Shown one piece after another: positions 44,816 through 56,022 of a stretch of DNA of 64,000 nucleotides. Both the position numbers and the translations under genes were made by a program. The DNA lies in contig NZ_BMRB01000001.1 in assembly GCF_014648415.1 (NCBI RefSeq), forward strand, positions 496,001 to 560,000, written 5' to 3'. This DNA is from Actinokineospora fastidiosa. Lineage in GTDB: Bacteria > Actinomycetota > Actinomycetes > Mycobacteriales > Pseudonocardiaceae. The notes beneath the pieces are model-generated. The model saw only the letters and a list, made by a program, of their open reading frames with translations, was not told the origin of the DNA and ran no database searches. The number at the start of each line of letters is the position of its first letter. Position 1 is the first letter of the stretch.

Positions 44816-45844
44816 ATGCTCCGAAGCGTTACCAGGCGGACCGCCCGCGCCCGCCTGCCGATCGCGGCCCTGGCCGTGGCGCTCGCCGCGACGCTCACCG
44901 GCTGCGGCCTGCTGGGCGGGGACGACGACGGCGGCACCGCCAACCCCGGCCCGGGCGGGCTGGAGAAGACCCAGATCAAGGTGGGCACCATCCCCGTCGT
45001 CGACGTCGCGCCGCTGCACTACGCGATCGACAACGGCTACTTCAAGGCCGAGGGCCTTGAGGTCACGGCCGAGGTCGTCAAGAGCGGCCACGAGGCGCTC
45101 AACGGCATCATGAGCGGCACCCTCGACATCACCTTCTCCACCTACGCGGCCACCTTCACCGCGCAGAGCAAGCGGATCGCCGACTTCAAGGTCGTCGCCG
45201 ACGGCCTCGCGGCCAAGCCCAACCACCTGATGGTCGTGGCGACCCCGAACTCCAAGGTCAAGAAGGCCACCGACCTGCCGGGCAAGAAGGTCGCCATCAC
45301 CGCCCAGAACACCTTCACCGACCTGGCCCCGATGGCCGTCATGAACGTGCAGGGCATCGACTACTCCGAGATCGAGTGGATCTCGATGGGCCTGCCGCAG
45401 ATGCTGCCCGCGATGCTGGACGGCTCCGTCGACGCCGCCGTGGTCGTGGAGCCCTGGGTGACCAAGGCGATGAAGGAGGCGGGCGCGGTCCCGGTGCTCG
45501 ACGCGGCCTCCGGCCCGACGGCCGAGCTGCCGATGTCCGGCTACATCGCCGTCGCTGGCCCGGGCAAGTTCGCCACCACCAGCCCGAACACCATCGCCGC
45601 CTTCCAGCGCGCGCTGGCCAGGGCGCAGGCCGAGGCGACCGACCGGTCCAAGATGGAGCCGATGTTCGTCAAGTACGCCAAGATCGACGAGCCCACCGCG
45701 CGGCTGGTGACGATCGCGACCTACTCGACGACGCTCGAGGCCAACCGCCTGCAGCGGGTGGCCAACCTGCTGGAGCAGTTCGGGGCGATCAAGGGCAAGC
45801 TCGAGGTGGCCCCGATGATCATCAGCTCCCCGGCGAGCGGCTGA
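44816..45844 (+). CDS. NMT1/SsuA-type substrate-binding lipoprotein
   Basis: 342 residues: signal peptide with lipobox (LTGC), a short Gly/Asp linker, then a two-domain binding protein starting KVGTIPVVDVAPLHYAIDNGYF. Features such as GTLDITFSTYAATF near 110 and VDAAVVVEPWVTKAM near 207 are typical of the NMT1/THI5, SsuA and TauA group. These bind sulfonates, nitrate, taurine, riboflavin or pyrimidine precursors; the exact ligand is not evident, and no TPP riboswitch precedes it. ATG 44816 has GAGGAGA five bases upstream. It is the first gene of a four-gene importer operon. Confidence 0.88.
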   Translation: MLRSVTRRTARARLPIAALAVALAATLTGCGLLGGDDDGGTANPGPGGLEKTQIKVGTIPVVDVAPLHYAIDNGYFKAEGLEVTAEVVKSGHEALNGIMSGTLDITFSTYAATFTAQSKRIADFKVVADGLAAKPNHLMVVATPNSKVKKATDLPGKKVAITAQNTFTDLAPMAVMNVQGIDYSEIEWISMGLPQMLPAMLDGSVDAAVVVEPWVTKAMKEAGAVPVLDAASGPTAELPMSGYIAVAGPGKFATTSPNTIAAFQRALARAQAEATDRSKMEPMFVKYAKIDEPTARLVTIATYSTTLEANRLQRVANLLEQFGAIKGKLEVAPMIISSPASG

Positions 45845-45855
45845 GTCAGGAGGTG

Positions 45856-45883
45856 GGCCCCGGGGCCGTCGCGCCCCGGGGCC
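45856..45883 (+). terminator. Intercistronic attenuator-like hairpin
   Basis: GGCCCCGGGGC (45856-45866) pairs with GCCCCGGGGCC (45873-45883) around a 6-nt loop, between the binding-protein and first permease genes. Such hairpins commonly let binding protein be made in excess over permeases. Confidence 0.55.
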
Positions 45884-45890
45884 GCGCGTT

Positions 45891-46667
45891 GTGAGGCGTA
45901 TCCGCCGAGTGCCCTCGGGCCTGGTCGGGATGGTCGGGCTGTTCGCCGTCTGGGAGGCGGCGAGCAGGTCCGAGGTGGTCCCGAGCAATTATCTCGTTCC
46001 CCCAAGCATCGTCCTGCCCACCATGGTCTCCATGCTGGGCGACATCGAGTTCCTGCGCGCGGTGATCGCCACCGTGCTGGCCGCGGTGATCGCGCTGGCG
46101 ATCGCCGTCGCCGTCGCCGTGCCCGCCGGGCTGGTCCTGGGCAGCGTCCCCGCCGTGCGGCGGGCCGCCATGACGCTGGTGGAGTTCCTGCGGCCGATCC
46201 CGTCGGTCGCGCTGATCCCGCTGGCCATGATGACCTTCGGCACCGGGCCGGAAACCAAGATCACCCTCGCCGTCTACGCGGCGGTGTGGCCGATCCTGTT
46301 CAACACCATCTACGCCCTCGACGAGCTGGACCCGCTGCATGTGGACACAGCGCGCGCGTTCGGCACCAGCCGGGTCGGCGTGCTGACCCGGGTGGCGCTG
46401 CCCAGCGCGGCGCCGTTCGTGCTCACCGGCGTCCGGCTGTCCGCGGCGATGGCGCTGGCCGTGGTGGTCAGCACCGAGCTGCTCAGCGGCGGCACCCCGG
46501 GCATCGGCCGCTACATCATGGTGGCCAACAGCTCCGGGTCCTACATGGACGAGGTGCTGGCGGGCACCGTGCTGGCCGGGCTGATCGGCTACGCGGCGAA
46601 CGCAGGCCTGGAGCGGCTGCACCGGCGGCTGTTCTCGTGGAGCACGCCCAAGGGGGTCGACCAGTGA
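45891..46667 (+). CDS. ABC importer permease 1 (SsuC/TauC family)
   Basis: 258 residues, six membrane helices, with the EAA loop DTARAFGTSRVGVLTRVALPSAAPFVLTG (near residues 151-180) that contacts the ATPase. Family: binding-protein-dependent permeases of the sulfonate/taurine/nitrate type. GTG 45891. Its stop overlaps the next permease start (GTGA). The operon has two different permease genes, so the transport channel is probably a heterodimer. Confidence 0.88.
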   Translation: MRRIRRVPSGLVGMVGLFAVWEAASRSEVVPSNYLVPPSIVLPTMVSMLGDIEFLRAVIATVLAAVIALAIAVAVAVPAGLVLGSVPAVRRAAMTLVEFLRPIPSVALIPLAMMTFGTGPETKITLAVYAAVWPILFNTIYALDELDPLHVDTARAFGTSRVGVLTRVALPSAAPFVLTGVRLSAAMALAVVVSTELLSGGTPGIGRYIMVANSSGSYMDEVLAGTVLAGLIGYAANAGLERLHRRLFSWSTPKGVDQ

Positions 46668-47446
46668 ACCTGCTGACCCGGTTCACCCAGCACTGGGCGG
46701 TCTTCCTGGTCGCCGTCGCGGCGTGGGAGCTGCTCACCCGGCTGGCGGGCAGCCCGTTCTTCCCGCCGCCGTCGACGATCGCGCCGATCATGGTGGACCA
46801 GTGGTTCTCCGCGACGTTCTTCGACCACATGGTCCCCGGCGTCGGGCGGATGCTGCTGGGCTGGGCGCTGGCCGCGGTCCTGGGCGTCGCGCTGGGCATC
46901 CTGCTCGGCCGCTCGGCGCGCGCGATCGCCTACCTGGGACCGCTGTTCGCGTTCATGCGCTCGATCCCGCCGCCGCTGCTGGTGCCGTTCTTCGTCGCGG
47001 CGGTCGGGGTGACCGACATGCAGCTGCCCACGATCGTCTTCGGGGCGCTGTGGCCGGTGCTGCTCAACACCGTCGACGGCGCGAGCGGCGTCGACGCGAC
47101 CAAAGTGGACACCGCGCGGGTGTTCCGGCTCTCCCCCGCGCAGTGGACGCTCGGGGTGGTGCTGCCCGCGGCGCTGCCCAAGGTGTTCGCCGGGCTGCGG
47201 GTGAGCCTGTCCATCGCGGTGGTCGTCATGGTCGTGTCCGAGCTGGTCGGCTCGGTCAACGGCATCGGGTACCTGCTCGTGCAGGCCCAGCAGTTCTACG
47301 ACCTGCCGGTCATGTGGGCGTGGATCGTCACCCTCGGCGTGCTCGGCTACCTGTTCAACTCGCTGCTGCTGGCCGCCGAGCGCCGTGCGCTGGCCTGGCA
47401 GCCGCGGCACTCCCTCGAAGCCCAGACGCTGGCGACTGGAGGATGA
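46664..47446 (+). CDS. ABC importer permease 2 (SsuC/TauC family)
   Basis: 260 residues, six membrane helices, EAA loop DTARVFRLSPAQWTLGVVLPAALPKVFAG (near 149-178). Paralogue of permease 1, to which it is translationally coupled (GTG inside GTGA). The RSIPPPLLVPFFVAAVGVTD segment preceding the loop is typical of the family. The ATPase gene starts 1 bp after its stop. Confidence 0.88.
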   Translation: MNLLTRFTQHWAVFLVAVAAWELLTRLAGSPFFPPPSTIAPIMVDQWFSATFFDHMVPGVGRMLLGWALAAVLGVALGILLGRSARAIAYLGPLFAFMRSIPPPLLVPFFVAAVGVTDMQLPTIVFGALWPVLLNTVDGASGVDATKVDTARVFRLSPAQWTLGVVLPAALPKVFAGLRVSLSIAVVVMVVSELVGSVNGIGYLLVQAQQFYDLPVMWAWIVTLGVLGYLFNSLLLAAERRALAWQPRHSLEAQTLATGG

Positions 47447-47447
47447 T

Positions 47448-48224
47448 GTGAGCCCCATGCTCGAGGTCACCGGCCTCGGCCACACATACGAGGCCAAGGA
47501 CGGGGCGCACACCGCGATTTCCGGGTTGTCGTTCACCGTGGAGAACGGCGAGCTGCTGTGCGTGGTCGGCCCGTCCGGCTGCGGGAAGTCGACCCTGCTG
47601 CGCGCCATCTCCGGGCTCATCCGGCCCAGCGAGGGCACGGTGAGCCTGCACGGGACGCCGGTCGAGGGCGTGCCCGCCGACCTGGCCGTGGTGTTCCAGG
47701 ACTACAGCCGCTCGCTGTTCCCGTGGCTGTCCGTGCAGCGCAACGTGGAGTTCCCGCTGCGGGACCTGCCGCGCGCCGAGCGGCACGAGCGGGCCGAGGA
47801 GGCGCTGGCGGCCGTCGGGCTGTCCGCGGCGGCGCGCAAGCACCCGTGGCAGCTCTCCGGCGGCATGCAGCAGCGGGTCGCCATCGCCCGCGCGCTGGCC
47901 TACCGGCCCGCGCTGCTGCTGATGGACGAGCCGTTCGCCTCGGTGGACGCGCAGACCCGCTTCGAGCTCGAGGACCTGCTGCTGCGGGTCCGGCGCGAGC
48001 AGGAGACCACCGTCATGCTGGTCACCCACGACATCGACGAGAGCGTCTACCTGGGCGACCGGGTGCTGGTGCTGTCGAAGTCGCCCGCGACCGCGGTGGC
48101 CGCGCTGGACGTCCCGCTGGGCGCCGAGCGCGAGCAGATCGCCACGCGGGCGTCGGAGGAGTTCGTCGACCTGCGGGCCAGGGTGGCCGGGCTGCTGCAG
48201 GCCAGGGAGCCGGTCGAGGCGTGA
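47448..48224 (+). CDS. ABC importer ATP-binding protein (SsuB/TauB family)
   Basis: 258 residues with Walker A GPSGCGKST near residue 44, the Q-loop VVFQDYSRSLFPWL near 85, signature [15 protein letters not shown] near 136, Walker B LLLMDEPFASVD near 159 and H-loop VTHDIDE near 194. It powers the upstream heterodimeric permease. GTG 47448 has GGAGG five bases upstream; an ATG three codons later is the alternative. A strong terminator follows immediately. Confidence 0.9.
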   Translation: MSPMLEVTGLGHTYEAKDGAHTAISGLSFTVENGELLCVVGPSGCGKSTLLRAISGLIRPSEGTVSLHGTPVEGVPADLAVVFQDYSRSLFPWLSVQRNVEFPLRDLPRAERHERAEEALAAVGLSAAARKHPWQLSGGMQQRVAIARALAYRPALLLMDEPFASVDAQTRFELEDLLLRVRREQETTVMLVTHDIDESVYLGDRVLVLSKSPATAVAALDVPLGAEREQIATRASEEFVDLRARVAGLLQAREPVEA

Positions 48225-48256
48225 GGAAGGGCCCGGGGGCGACCCCGGGCCCTTCC
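48225..48256. terminator. Strong terminator after importer operon
   Basis: 14-bp perfect stem GGAAGGGCCCGGGG (48225-48238) with CCCCGGGCCCTTCC (48243-48256) and a GCGA tetraloop. It separates the importer from the convergent LppU-like gene and probably works both ways. Confidence 0.8.
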
Positions 48257-48260
48257 GCCG

Positions 48261-49076
48261 TCACGGCAGCTTCACGCAGACGACGCTGGGTGGCTCGGTG
48301 TAGCTCAGGCCGTTGACCGCGCCCTCGACCGAGGCGCACTCCTCGACGTCGGTCTTGCCGTCGAGCACCTCGACGATCTCCAGTTCGACGTCGGAGCCGC
48401 CGCAGGCGACCTTCTTGGTCTTCTCCGGGCTGTCGAGGCCGGTCAGGCACTCGCCCTTGGTGGCGTTGACCGTCAGGCACAGGGAGAAGTCCGAGCCGCG
48501 GCCGGACTGCGAGTACTGGGTGTAGTCGCCGTCGGGGCAGCTGGCGGTGTCGCTGTCGAGCTTCTTGCCGACCTTGAACACCGCGTCCGGGCTGTCGCAG
48601 CCGATCTTCTCGACGTCGGCGTCGGTCGAGCTGGCCTTCTTGACCTTGATGCAGTCGCCGACGTTCGCGCTGGCCGGGGACTTGGTGAAGAAGTAGACGC
48701 CGACGCCGCCGACCACGAGGATGCCGACGATCACCACGATGGCGCGGATGAGCTTGGAGTTGGACTTGCGCGGCGGGGGCGCCGCGCCCTCCGGCGGGGC
48801 CGCCGGGAACTGCTGCTGCCCGTAGGGCTGCCCGGGCGGCGGCGTCTGGCCGTAGGGCTGGCCCTGCGGGGGCGTCTGCGGGAAGCCCTGGTCCTGCGGG
48901 TACGGCTGGCCCTGCGGCGGGTACTGCTGCCCCTGCGGCGGGAACTGCTGCCCCTGGGGCGGGTACGGCTGGCCCTGGGGCGGGAAGGGCTGGCCCTGCT
49001 GCGGGTAGGGCTGGCCCTGCTGGTGGGGTCCGCCGGGAGGCGGCTGCTGCCCGTAGGGCGGCTGGGGGCTGGACAT
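48261..49076 (-). CDS. LppU/SCO3897-like membrane protein with PQG-rich N-terminus
   Basis: 271 residues. Residues 1-90 are a Pro/Gln/Gly/Tyr-rich repeat region (GQPYPPQGQ-type heptads), cytosolic by topology. One membrane helix follows (about 105-128), then an extracytoplasmic domain with seven Cys (VGDCIKV, EKIGCDSP, TASCPDGDY, LCLTV, GECLTG, VACGGS, EECAS and a final VVCVKLP). It resembles the LppU/SCO3897 family; function unknown. ATG 49076 has AAGG six bases upstream. A shorter paralogue follows upstream at 49163. Confidence 0.75.
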   Translation of the reverse strand: MSSPQPPYGQQPPPGGPHQQGQPYPQQGQPFPPQGQPYPPQGQQFPPQGQQYPPQGQPYPQDQGFPQTPPQGQPYGQTPPPGQPYGQQQFPAAPPEGAAPPPRKSNSKLIRAIVVIVGILVVGGVGVYFFTKSPASANVGDCIKVKKASSTDADVEKIGCDSPDAVFKVGKKLDSDTASCPDGDYTQYSQSGRGSDFSLCLTVNATKGECLTGLDSPEKTKKVACGGSDVELEIVEVLDGKTDVEECASVEGAVNGLSYTEPPSVVCVKLP

Positions 49077-49162
49077 AGGCACCTTCTGAGGGATTCCCGG
49101 GTTTGGCGGTGCAATCTAACCCGAGCGGCCCGACAGCGGGTTGCGTTTGGACATTCCGGGCG

Positions 49163-49681
49163 TCAGGCCCCCGGCGTCTCGATGCAGAAGACGACCGGCG
49201 GCTCCGGATAGCCCAGGCCACTGCCGTCCGGGCAGCCCGAGGGGTCGGTTGTGCCCTCGATCACCTCGGAGATGCGGATGGCGTTCTCCGACGAGCAGTC
49301 GGCGACGACGAACGCGCTGTTGGCGTCGTCGGGGTCGTAGCAGGTGTCCGCGACGAAGTTGGGCATCAGGCACAGCAGCTCGGTGCCGGTGCGCACCTCG
49401 CGGTAGGCGCCCTCGGGGCAGCCCACCTCGTCGAGCGAGCGGGTGGAGGCCAGCTTGAAGGTGGCGTCGGGCGCGGCGCAGTCGACCGCCTCGGCCTTGG
49501 CCGTGTCGTCGGGGCCGGTGACGGCCATGCAGGGGCCCGAGGCGCTGGTCGCGCCCGGCCTGAGCGCGAGGTAGACCCCGACCCCGGCCGCGGCCAGCAC
49601 GACGGCGGCGATCACCGCGACGGCCACCAGCGGCAGCCCCAGCACCTTCCTGGCCTGGGCTTTCGGCTCCTGCTCCGTCAT
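49163..49681 (-). CDS. LppU/SCO3897-like membrane protein, short paralogue
   Basis: 172 residues: short cytosolic N-terminus (TEQEPKAQARK), one membrane helix (about 16-42) and an extracytoplasmic Cys-rich domain (GPCMAVTG, VDCAAPDATFKLAS, VGCPEGAY, LLCLMPNF, DTCYDP, VADCSSENA, SGCPDG, VVFCIET). The Cys pattern parallels the neighbouring 271-residue protein, implying a tandem duplication followed by gain or loss of the PQG repeats. It is divergent from XPB, 64 bp between starts. Confidence 0.75.
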   Translation of the reverse strand: MTEQEPKAQARKVLGLPLVAVAVIAAVVLAAAGVGVYLALRPGATSASGPCMAVTGPDDTAKAEAVDCAAPDATFKLASTRSLDEVGCPEGAYREVRTGTELLCLMPNFVADTCYDPDDANSAFVVADCSSENAIRISEVIEGTTDPSGCPDGSGLGYPEPPVVFCIETPGA

Positions 49682-49745
49682 GTCGCCTCCGCGCTCGTGG
49701 TACGGACGAGGCCGCACGGTACCGGACTCTGCGACACTGGAGAAC

Positions 49746-51404
49746 GTGACCGACGGACCGCTGATCGTGCAGTCGGACAAGACGCTCCTGCTGGAGGTCG
49801 ACCACCCGCTGTCCGATGACGCGCGGACGGCCATCGCGCCGTTCGCCGAGCTGGAGCGCGCGCCCGAGCACGTGCACACCTACCGCGTGACGCCGCTGGC
49901 GCTGTGGAACGCGCGCGCCGCCGGGCACGACGCCGAGCAGGTCGTGCACGCGCTGACGACGCATTCGCGCTACCCCGTGCCGCAGCCGCTGCTGATCGAC
50001 ATCGTCGACACCATGGCCCGGTTCGGGCGCCTCACGCTGCACAACCACCCCGCGCACGGCCTGGTGATGTCCACCACGGACCGGGCGGTGCTGGAGGAGG
50101 TGCTGCGGCACAAGAAGATCGCCCCGATGCTGGGCGCGCGCATCGACCCCGACACCGTCGTCGTGCACCCGAGCGAGCGCGGCCGCCTCAAGCAGGTGCT
50201 GCTCAAGGTCGGCTGGCCCGCCGAGGACCTCGCGGGCTACGTCGACGGCGAGGCGCACCCCATCGACCTGCGCGAGGACGGCTGGTCACTGCGCGACTAC
50301 CAGCGGCAGGCGGCGGCGGCGTTCTGGGACGGCGGCTCCGGCGTGGTCGTGCTGCCCTGCGGCGCGGGCAAGACCCTGGTCGGCGCGGCGGCGATGGCGC
50401 ACGCGAAGGCCACGACGCTGATCCTGGTGACCAACACGGTGGCGGGCAGGCAGTGGAAGCGCGAGCTGATCGCGCGCACGTCGCTGACCGAGGAGGAGAT
50501 CGGCGAGTACTCCGGCGAGCGCAAGGAGATCCGGCCGGTCACAATCGCCACGTACCAGGTCATCACCCGCAAGTCGAAGGGCGAGTACAAGCACCTGGAG
50601 CTGTTCGACTCCCGCGACTGGGGCCTGGTGGTCTACGACGAGGTGCACCTGCTGCCCGCGCCCGTGTTCCGGATGACCGCCGACCTGCAGTCCCGGCGCC
50701 GCCTCGGCCTGACGGCCACGCTGGTGCGCGAGGACGGCCGCGAGGGCGACGTGTTCTCCCTCATCGGCCCCAAGCGCTACGACGTGCCCTGGCGCGACAT
50801 CGAGAACCAGGGCTGGATCGCGCCAGCGGAGTGCACCGAGGTCCGCGTCACGCTGACCGACCGCGAGCGGCTGGAGTACGCCACGGCCGAGCCGGAGGAG
50901 CGCTACAAGCTGTGCGCCACGGCCCGGACCAAGATCCCCGTGGTCCGGTCCATCCTGGACCGTCATCCCGGCGAGCCGACGCTGGTCATCGGCGCCTACC
51001 TCGAGCAGCTGGAGGAGCTGGGCGCGGCGCTGGACTGCCCGGTGATCCAGGGCTCGACCCGCAACGCCGAGCGCGAGCAGCTGTTCGACGCGTTCCGGTC
51101 CGGGGAGCTGCCCCGGCTCGTGGTGTCCAAGGTTGCCAACTTCTCCATCGACCTGCCGGAGGCGTCGGTGGCGATCCAGGTGTCCGGGACGTTCGGCTCG
51201 CGGCAGGAGGAGGCCCAGCGGCTGGGCCGCCTGCTGCGCCCCAAGGGCGACGGCAGGCAGGCGCACTTTTACTCGGTGGTGTCCCGCGACACCCTCGACA
51301 CCGACTACGCCGCCCACCGCCAGCGCTTCCTGGCCGAGCAGGGCTACGCCTACCGCATCTGCGACGCCGACGACCTGCTGGGCCCGCTACCGGAGATCGG
51401 CTAG
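49746..51404 (+). CDS. XPB-type DNA helicase (ERCC3-like)
   Basis: 552 residues, superfamily 2 helicase with the XPB arrangement: N-terminal damage-recognition-like domain (about 1-170), motif I LPCGAGKT near residue 207, motif II YDEVH near 299, the RED-like motif REDGREGD near 331, motif III LTATL, and motif VI QRLGRLLRPKG near 501. It unwinds DNA 3' to 5' and probably serves repair. GACACT seven bases before GTG 49746 suggests a leaderless message. In M. tuberculosis it adjoins the Rv0862c family gene; here that partner lies 12.6 kb away. Confidence 0.93.
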   Translation: MTDGPLIVQSDKTLLLEVDHPLSDDARTAIAPFAELERAPEHVHTYRVTPLALWNARAAGHDAEQVVHALTTHSRYPVPQPLLIDIVDTMARFGRLTLHNHPAHGLVMSTTDRAVLEEVLRHKKIAPMLGARIDPDTVVVHPSERGRLKQVLLKVGWPAEDLAGYVDGEAHPIDLREDGWSLRDYQRQAAAAFWDGGSGVVVLPCGAGKTLVGAAAMAHAKATTLILVTNTVAGRQWKRELIARTSLTEEEIGEYSGERKEIRPVTIATYQVITRKSKGEYKHLELFDSRDWGLVVYDEVHLLPAPVFRMTADLQSRRRLGLTATLVREDGREGDVFSLIGPKRYDVPWRDIENQGWIAPAECTEVRVTLTDRERLEYATAEPEERYKLCATARTKIPVVRSILDRHPGEPTLVIGAYLEQLEELGAALDCPVIQGSTRNAEREQLFDAFRSGELPRLVVSKVANFSIDLPEASVAIQVSGTFGSRQEEAQRLGRLLRPKGDGRQAHFYSVVSRDTLDTDYAAHRQRFLAEQGYAYRICDADDLLGPLPEIG

Positions 51405-52187
51405 CACGGCGTCGGTGAACGGCGTCCACGCCTGGATCGCCCACTCCCCGAACGGCCGGTCGGTGAGCACGACGCACGCGGCCCCGGCGTCCGGGTCGAC
51501 CCACAGGAACGTGCCGGACTGTCCGAAGTGGCCGTAGGTGCGAGGCGAGCTGGTCGTGCCGGTCCAGTGCGGCGACTTGGCGGAGCGGATCTCGAAGCCG
51601 AGGCCCCAGTCGTTGGGCTTCTGCATGCCGTAGCCGGGCAGGACGCCGTTGAGCCCGGGGAAGGCCACGGAGGTGGCCTCGGCGAGGGTGCCGGTCAGGG
51701 TGGGGTTCTGCAGCTCGGCGACGAACCGGGCGAGGTCGTCGACGGTGGAGACGGCCCCGGCGCCCGCGCTGCCCTCCAACCGCGTGTCCGCCATGCCGAG
51801 CGGGGCGAAGACGCCTTCGGCGAGGTAGTCGGCGAAGGCGATCCCGGTCGCCTTCGCGATGTGCTCGGCGAGCACGGCGAAGCCGGTGTTGGAGTAGATG
51901 CGGCGGGTGCCGGGCTGGGCCTGCACGGCATCGGAGTCGAACGCCAGTCCGGAGGTGTGCGCGACGAGGTGCCGCACGGTCGCGGGCCCGGCGGGCTCGT
52001 CCCACTCGACCGCGCCCTCCTCGACGGCCAGCAGGACCCCGTACGCCGTCAGCGGCTTGGTGACGGAGGCGAGCTTGAACACCCGGCCCGTGTCCCCGTA
52101 GCTCCCCAGCACGGCCCCGTCGGCGCCCACGACCGCCGCGGCCACGTTGTCGACCGGCCACTCACTGAGAAGACGCAGGCTGTCCAT
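51387..52187 (-). CDS. Serine beta-lactamase-like hydrolase
   Basis: 266 residues of the class C beta-lactamase/DD-peptidase fold: the nucleophile motif SVTK near residue 41, YSNTG near 98 as YxN, and HFGQSG near 219 replacing KTG. It lacks a visible signal peptide, so it is probably a cytosolic esterase or peptidase rather than an antibiotic-resistance enzyme. ATG 52187. The 3' end overlaps the convergent XPB gene by 18 bp. Confidence 0.88.
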   Translation of the reverse strand: MDSLRLLSEWPVDNVAAAVVGADGAVLGSYGDTGRVFKLASVTKPLTAYGVLLAVEEGAVEWDEPAGPATVRHLVAHTSGLAFDSDAVQAQPGTRRIYSNTGFAVLAEHIAKATGIAFADYLAEGVFAPLGMADTRLEGSAGAGAVSTVDDLARFVAELQNPTLTGTLAEATSVAFPGLNGVLPGYGMQKPNDWGLGFEIRSAKSPHWTGTTSSPRTYGHFGQSGTFLWVDPDAGAACVVLTDRPFGEWAIQAWTPFTDAVLADLR

Positions 52188-52254
52188 GCGGCCAGCCTAG
52201 GTGGCCCGCCGCGGGCTGGCGGACGCCCCACCGCGAAGCCGCTGCCCGGGAAAG

Positions 52255-52290
52255 GGCGAAGGCCCGGTCCGAGTGGACCGGGCCTTCGCC
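52255..52290 (-). terminator. groEL terminator
   Basis: Perfect 16-bp stem GGCGAAGGCCCGGTCC (52255-52270) with GGACCGGGCCTTCGCC (52275-52290), loop GAGT, 20 bp beyond the groEL stop. Confidence 0.85.
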
Positions 52291-52309
52291 GTGGTGCTGG
52301 AGGCGTGGA

Positions 52310-55331
<3,022 letters not shown>

Positions 55332-55338
55332 GCTCGGC

Positions 55339-55344
55339 AGCGTA
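55339..55344 (-). promoter_or_regulatory. -10 element for leaderless kinase gene
   Basis: TACGCT (minus strand) is 7 nt before GTG 55331 with no ribosome site. It overlaps the gap after the AIM24 gene. Confidence 0.45.
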
Positions 55345-55348
55345 ACGG

Positions 55349-55963
55349 TCAACGCCCGGCCGCTGGGCGCGGCCTGCGGGTTTGCACCAGAACCTGACCC
55401 GGCCCGGCGAGGTCGAGCAGCAGGCCGTCCCCGGTGCGCAGCGACTGCGGTCCGGACGGGTCGACGGCCCGCAGCCGCACCTGGGTGGTGTCGGAGTAGG
55501 CGAGCAGGTGCGCGGGCTCGACGGTGATCGCCTCGCCCGGGTCCAGCGCGATGGCGTCGAGGGCGCCGCCGCAGGCCAGCACGGTCACGCCCATGCCGGA
55601 GAGGTGTTCGAGGAAGCCGTGCTCGACGCCGAACAGCGGGTGGAAGCCCGCCCAGCCGGGGTCGGCGCGCAGCGTCACGGGCAGGGCGAGCCGGGCGCCG
55701 CGGGCCACGCACCAGCCCTGCGAGCCGTCCAGCTCCAGCACGTGCGCGTCGCCTGCGTGCGCGGGCGCGAGGTCGACCCAGCCGCCCTCGGCGGGCGCGG
55801 TGAACACCGCGGGACGCGCCCGGCCCCGGCCCCTGCCGGAGTCGATGACCACGCCGTAGCTGGTGGCGACCATGGCGGCGTACTCGGCCTGGACGGCCTC
55901 GCCGGGCGCGAGCACCAGCCGCGCCACCGCGAACGCCTGCGTGTGCCGCGTGCGGACCTGCAT
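55349..55963 (-). CDS. AIM24-family protein
   Basis: 204 residues forming a beta-rich AIM24/TIGR00266-like domain: LAPGEAVQAEYAAMVATSYGVVID near the N-terminus, then LELDGSQGWCVARGARLA and FLEHLSGMGVTVLACGG. Function in bacteria is unknown; eukaryotic AIM24 is mitochondrial. ATG 55963 has GGGAGGG seven bases upstream. It precedes the protein kinase gene and may be its operon partner or substrate (inference). Confidence 0.82.
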   Translation of the reverse strand: MQVRTRHTQAFAVARLVLAPGEAVQAEYAAMVATSYGVVIDSGRGRGRARPAVFTAPAEGGWVDLAPAHAGDAHVLELDGSQGWCVARGARLALPVTLRADPGWAGFHPLFGVEHGFLEHLSGMGVTVLACGGALDAIALDPGEAITVEPAHLLAYSDTTQVRLRAVDPSGPQSLRTGDGLLLDLAGPGQVLVQTRRPRPAAGR

Positions 55964-56022
55964 CGTGTTCCCTCCCCCGAGCGAATGCGCCGTGGAGTCT
56001 CGCACGCGGGCAAGATGAGCCC

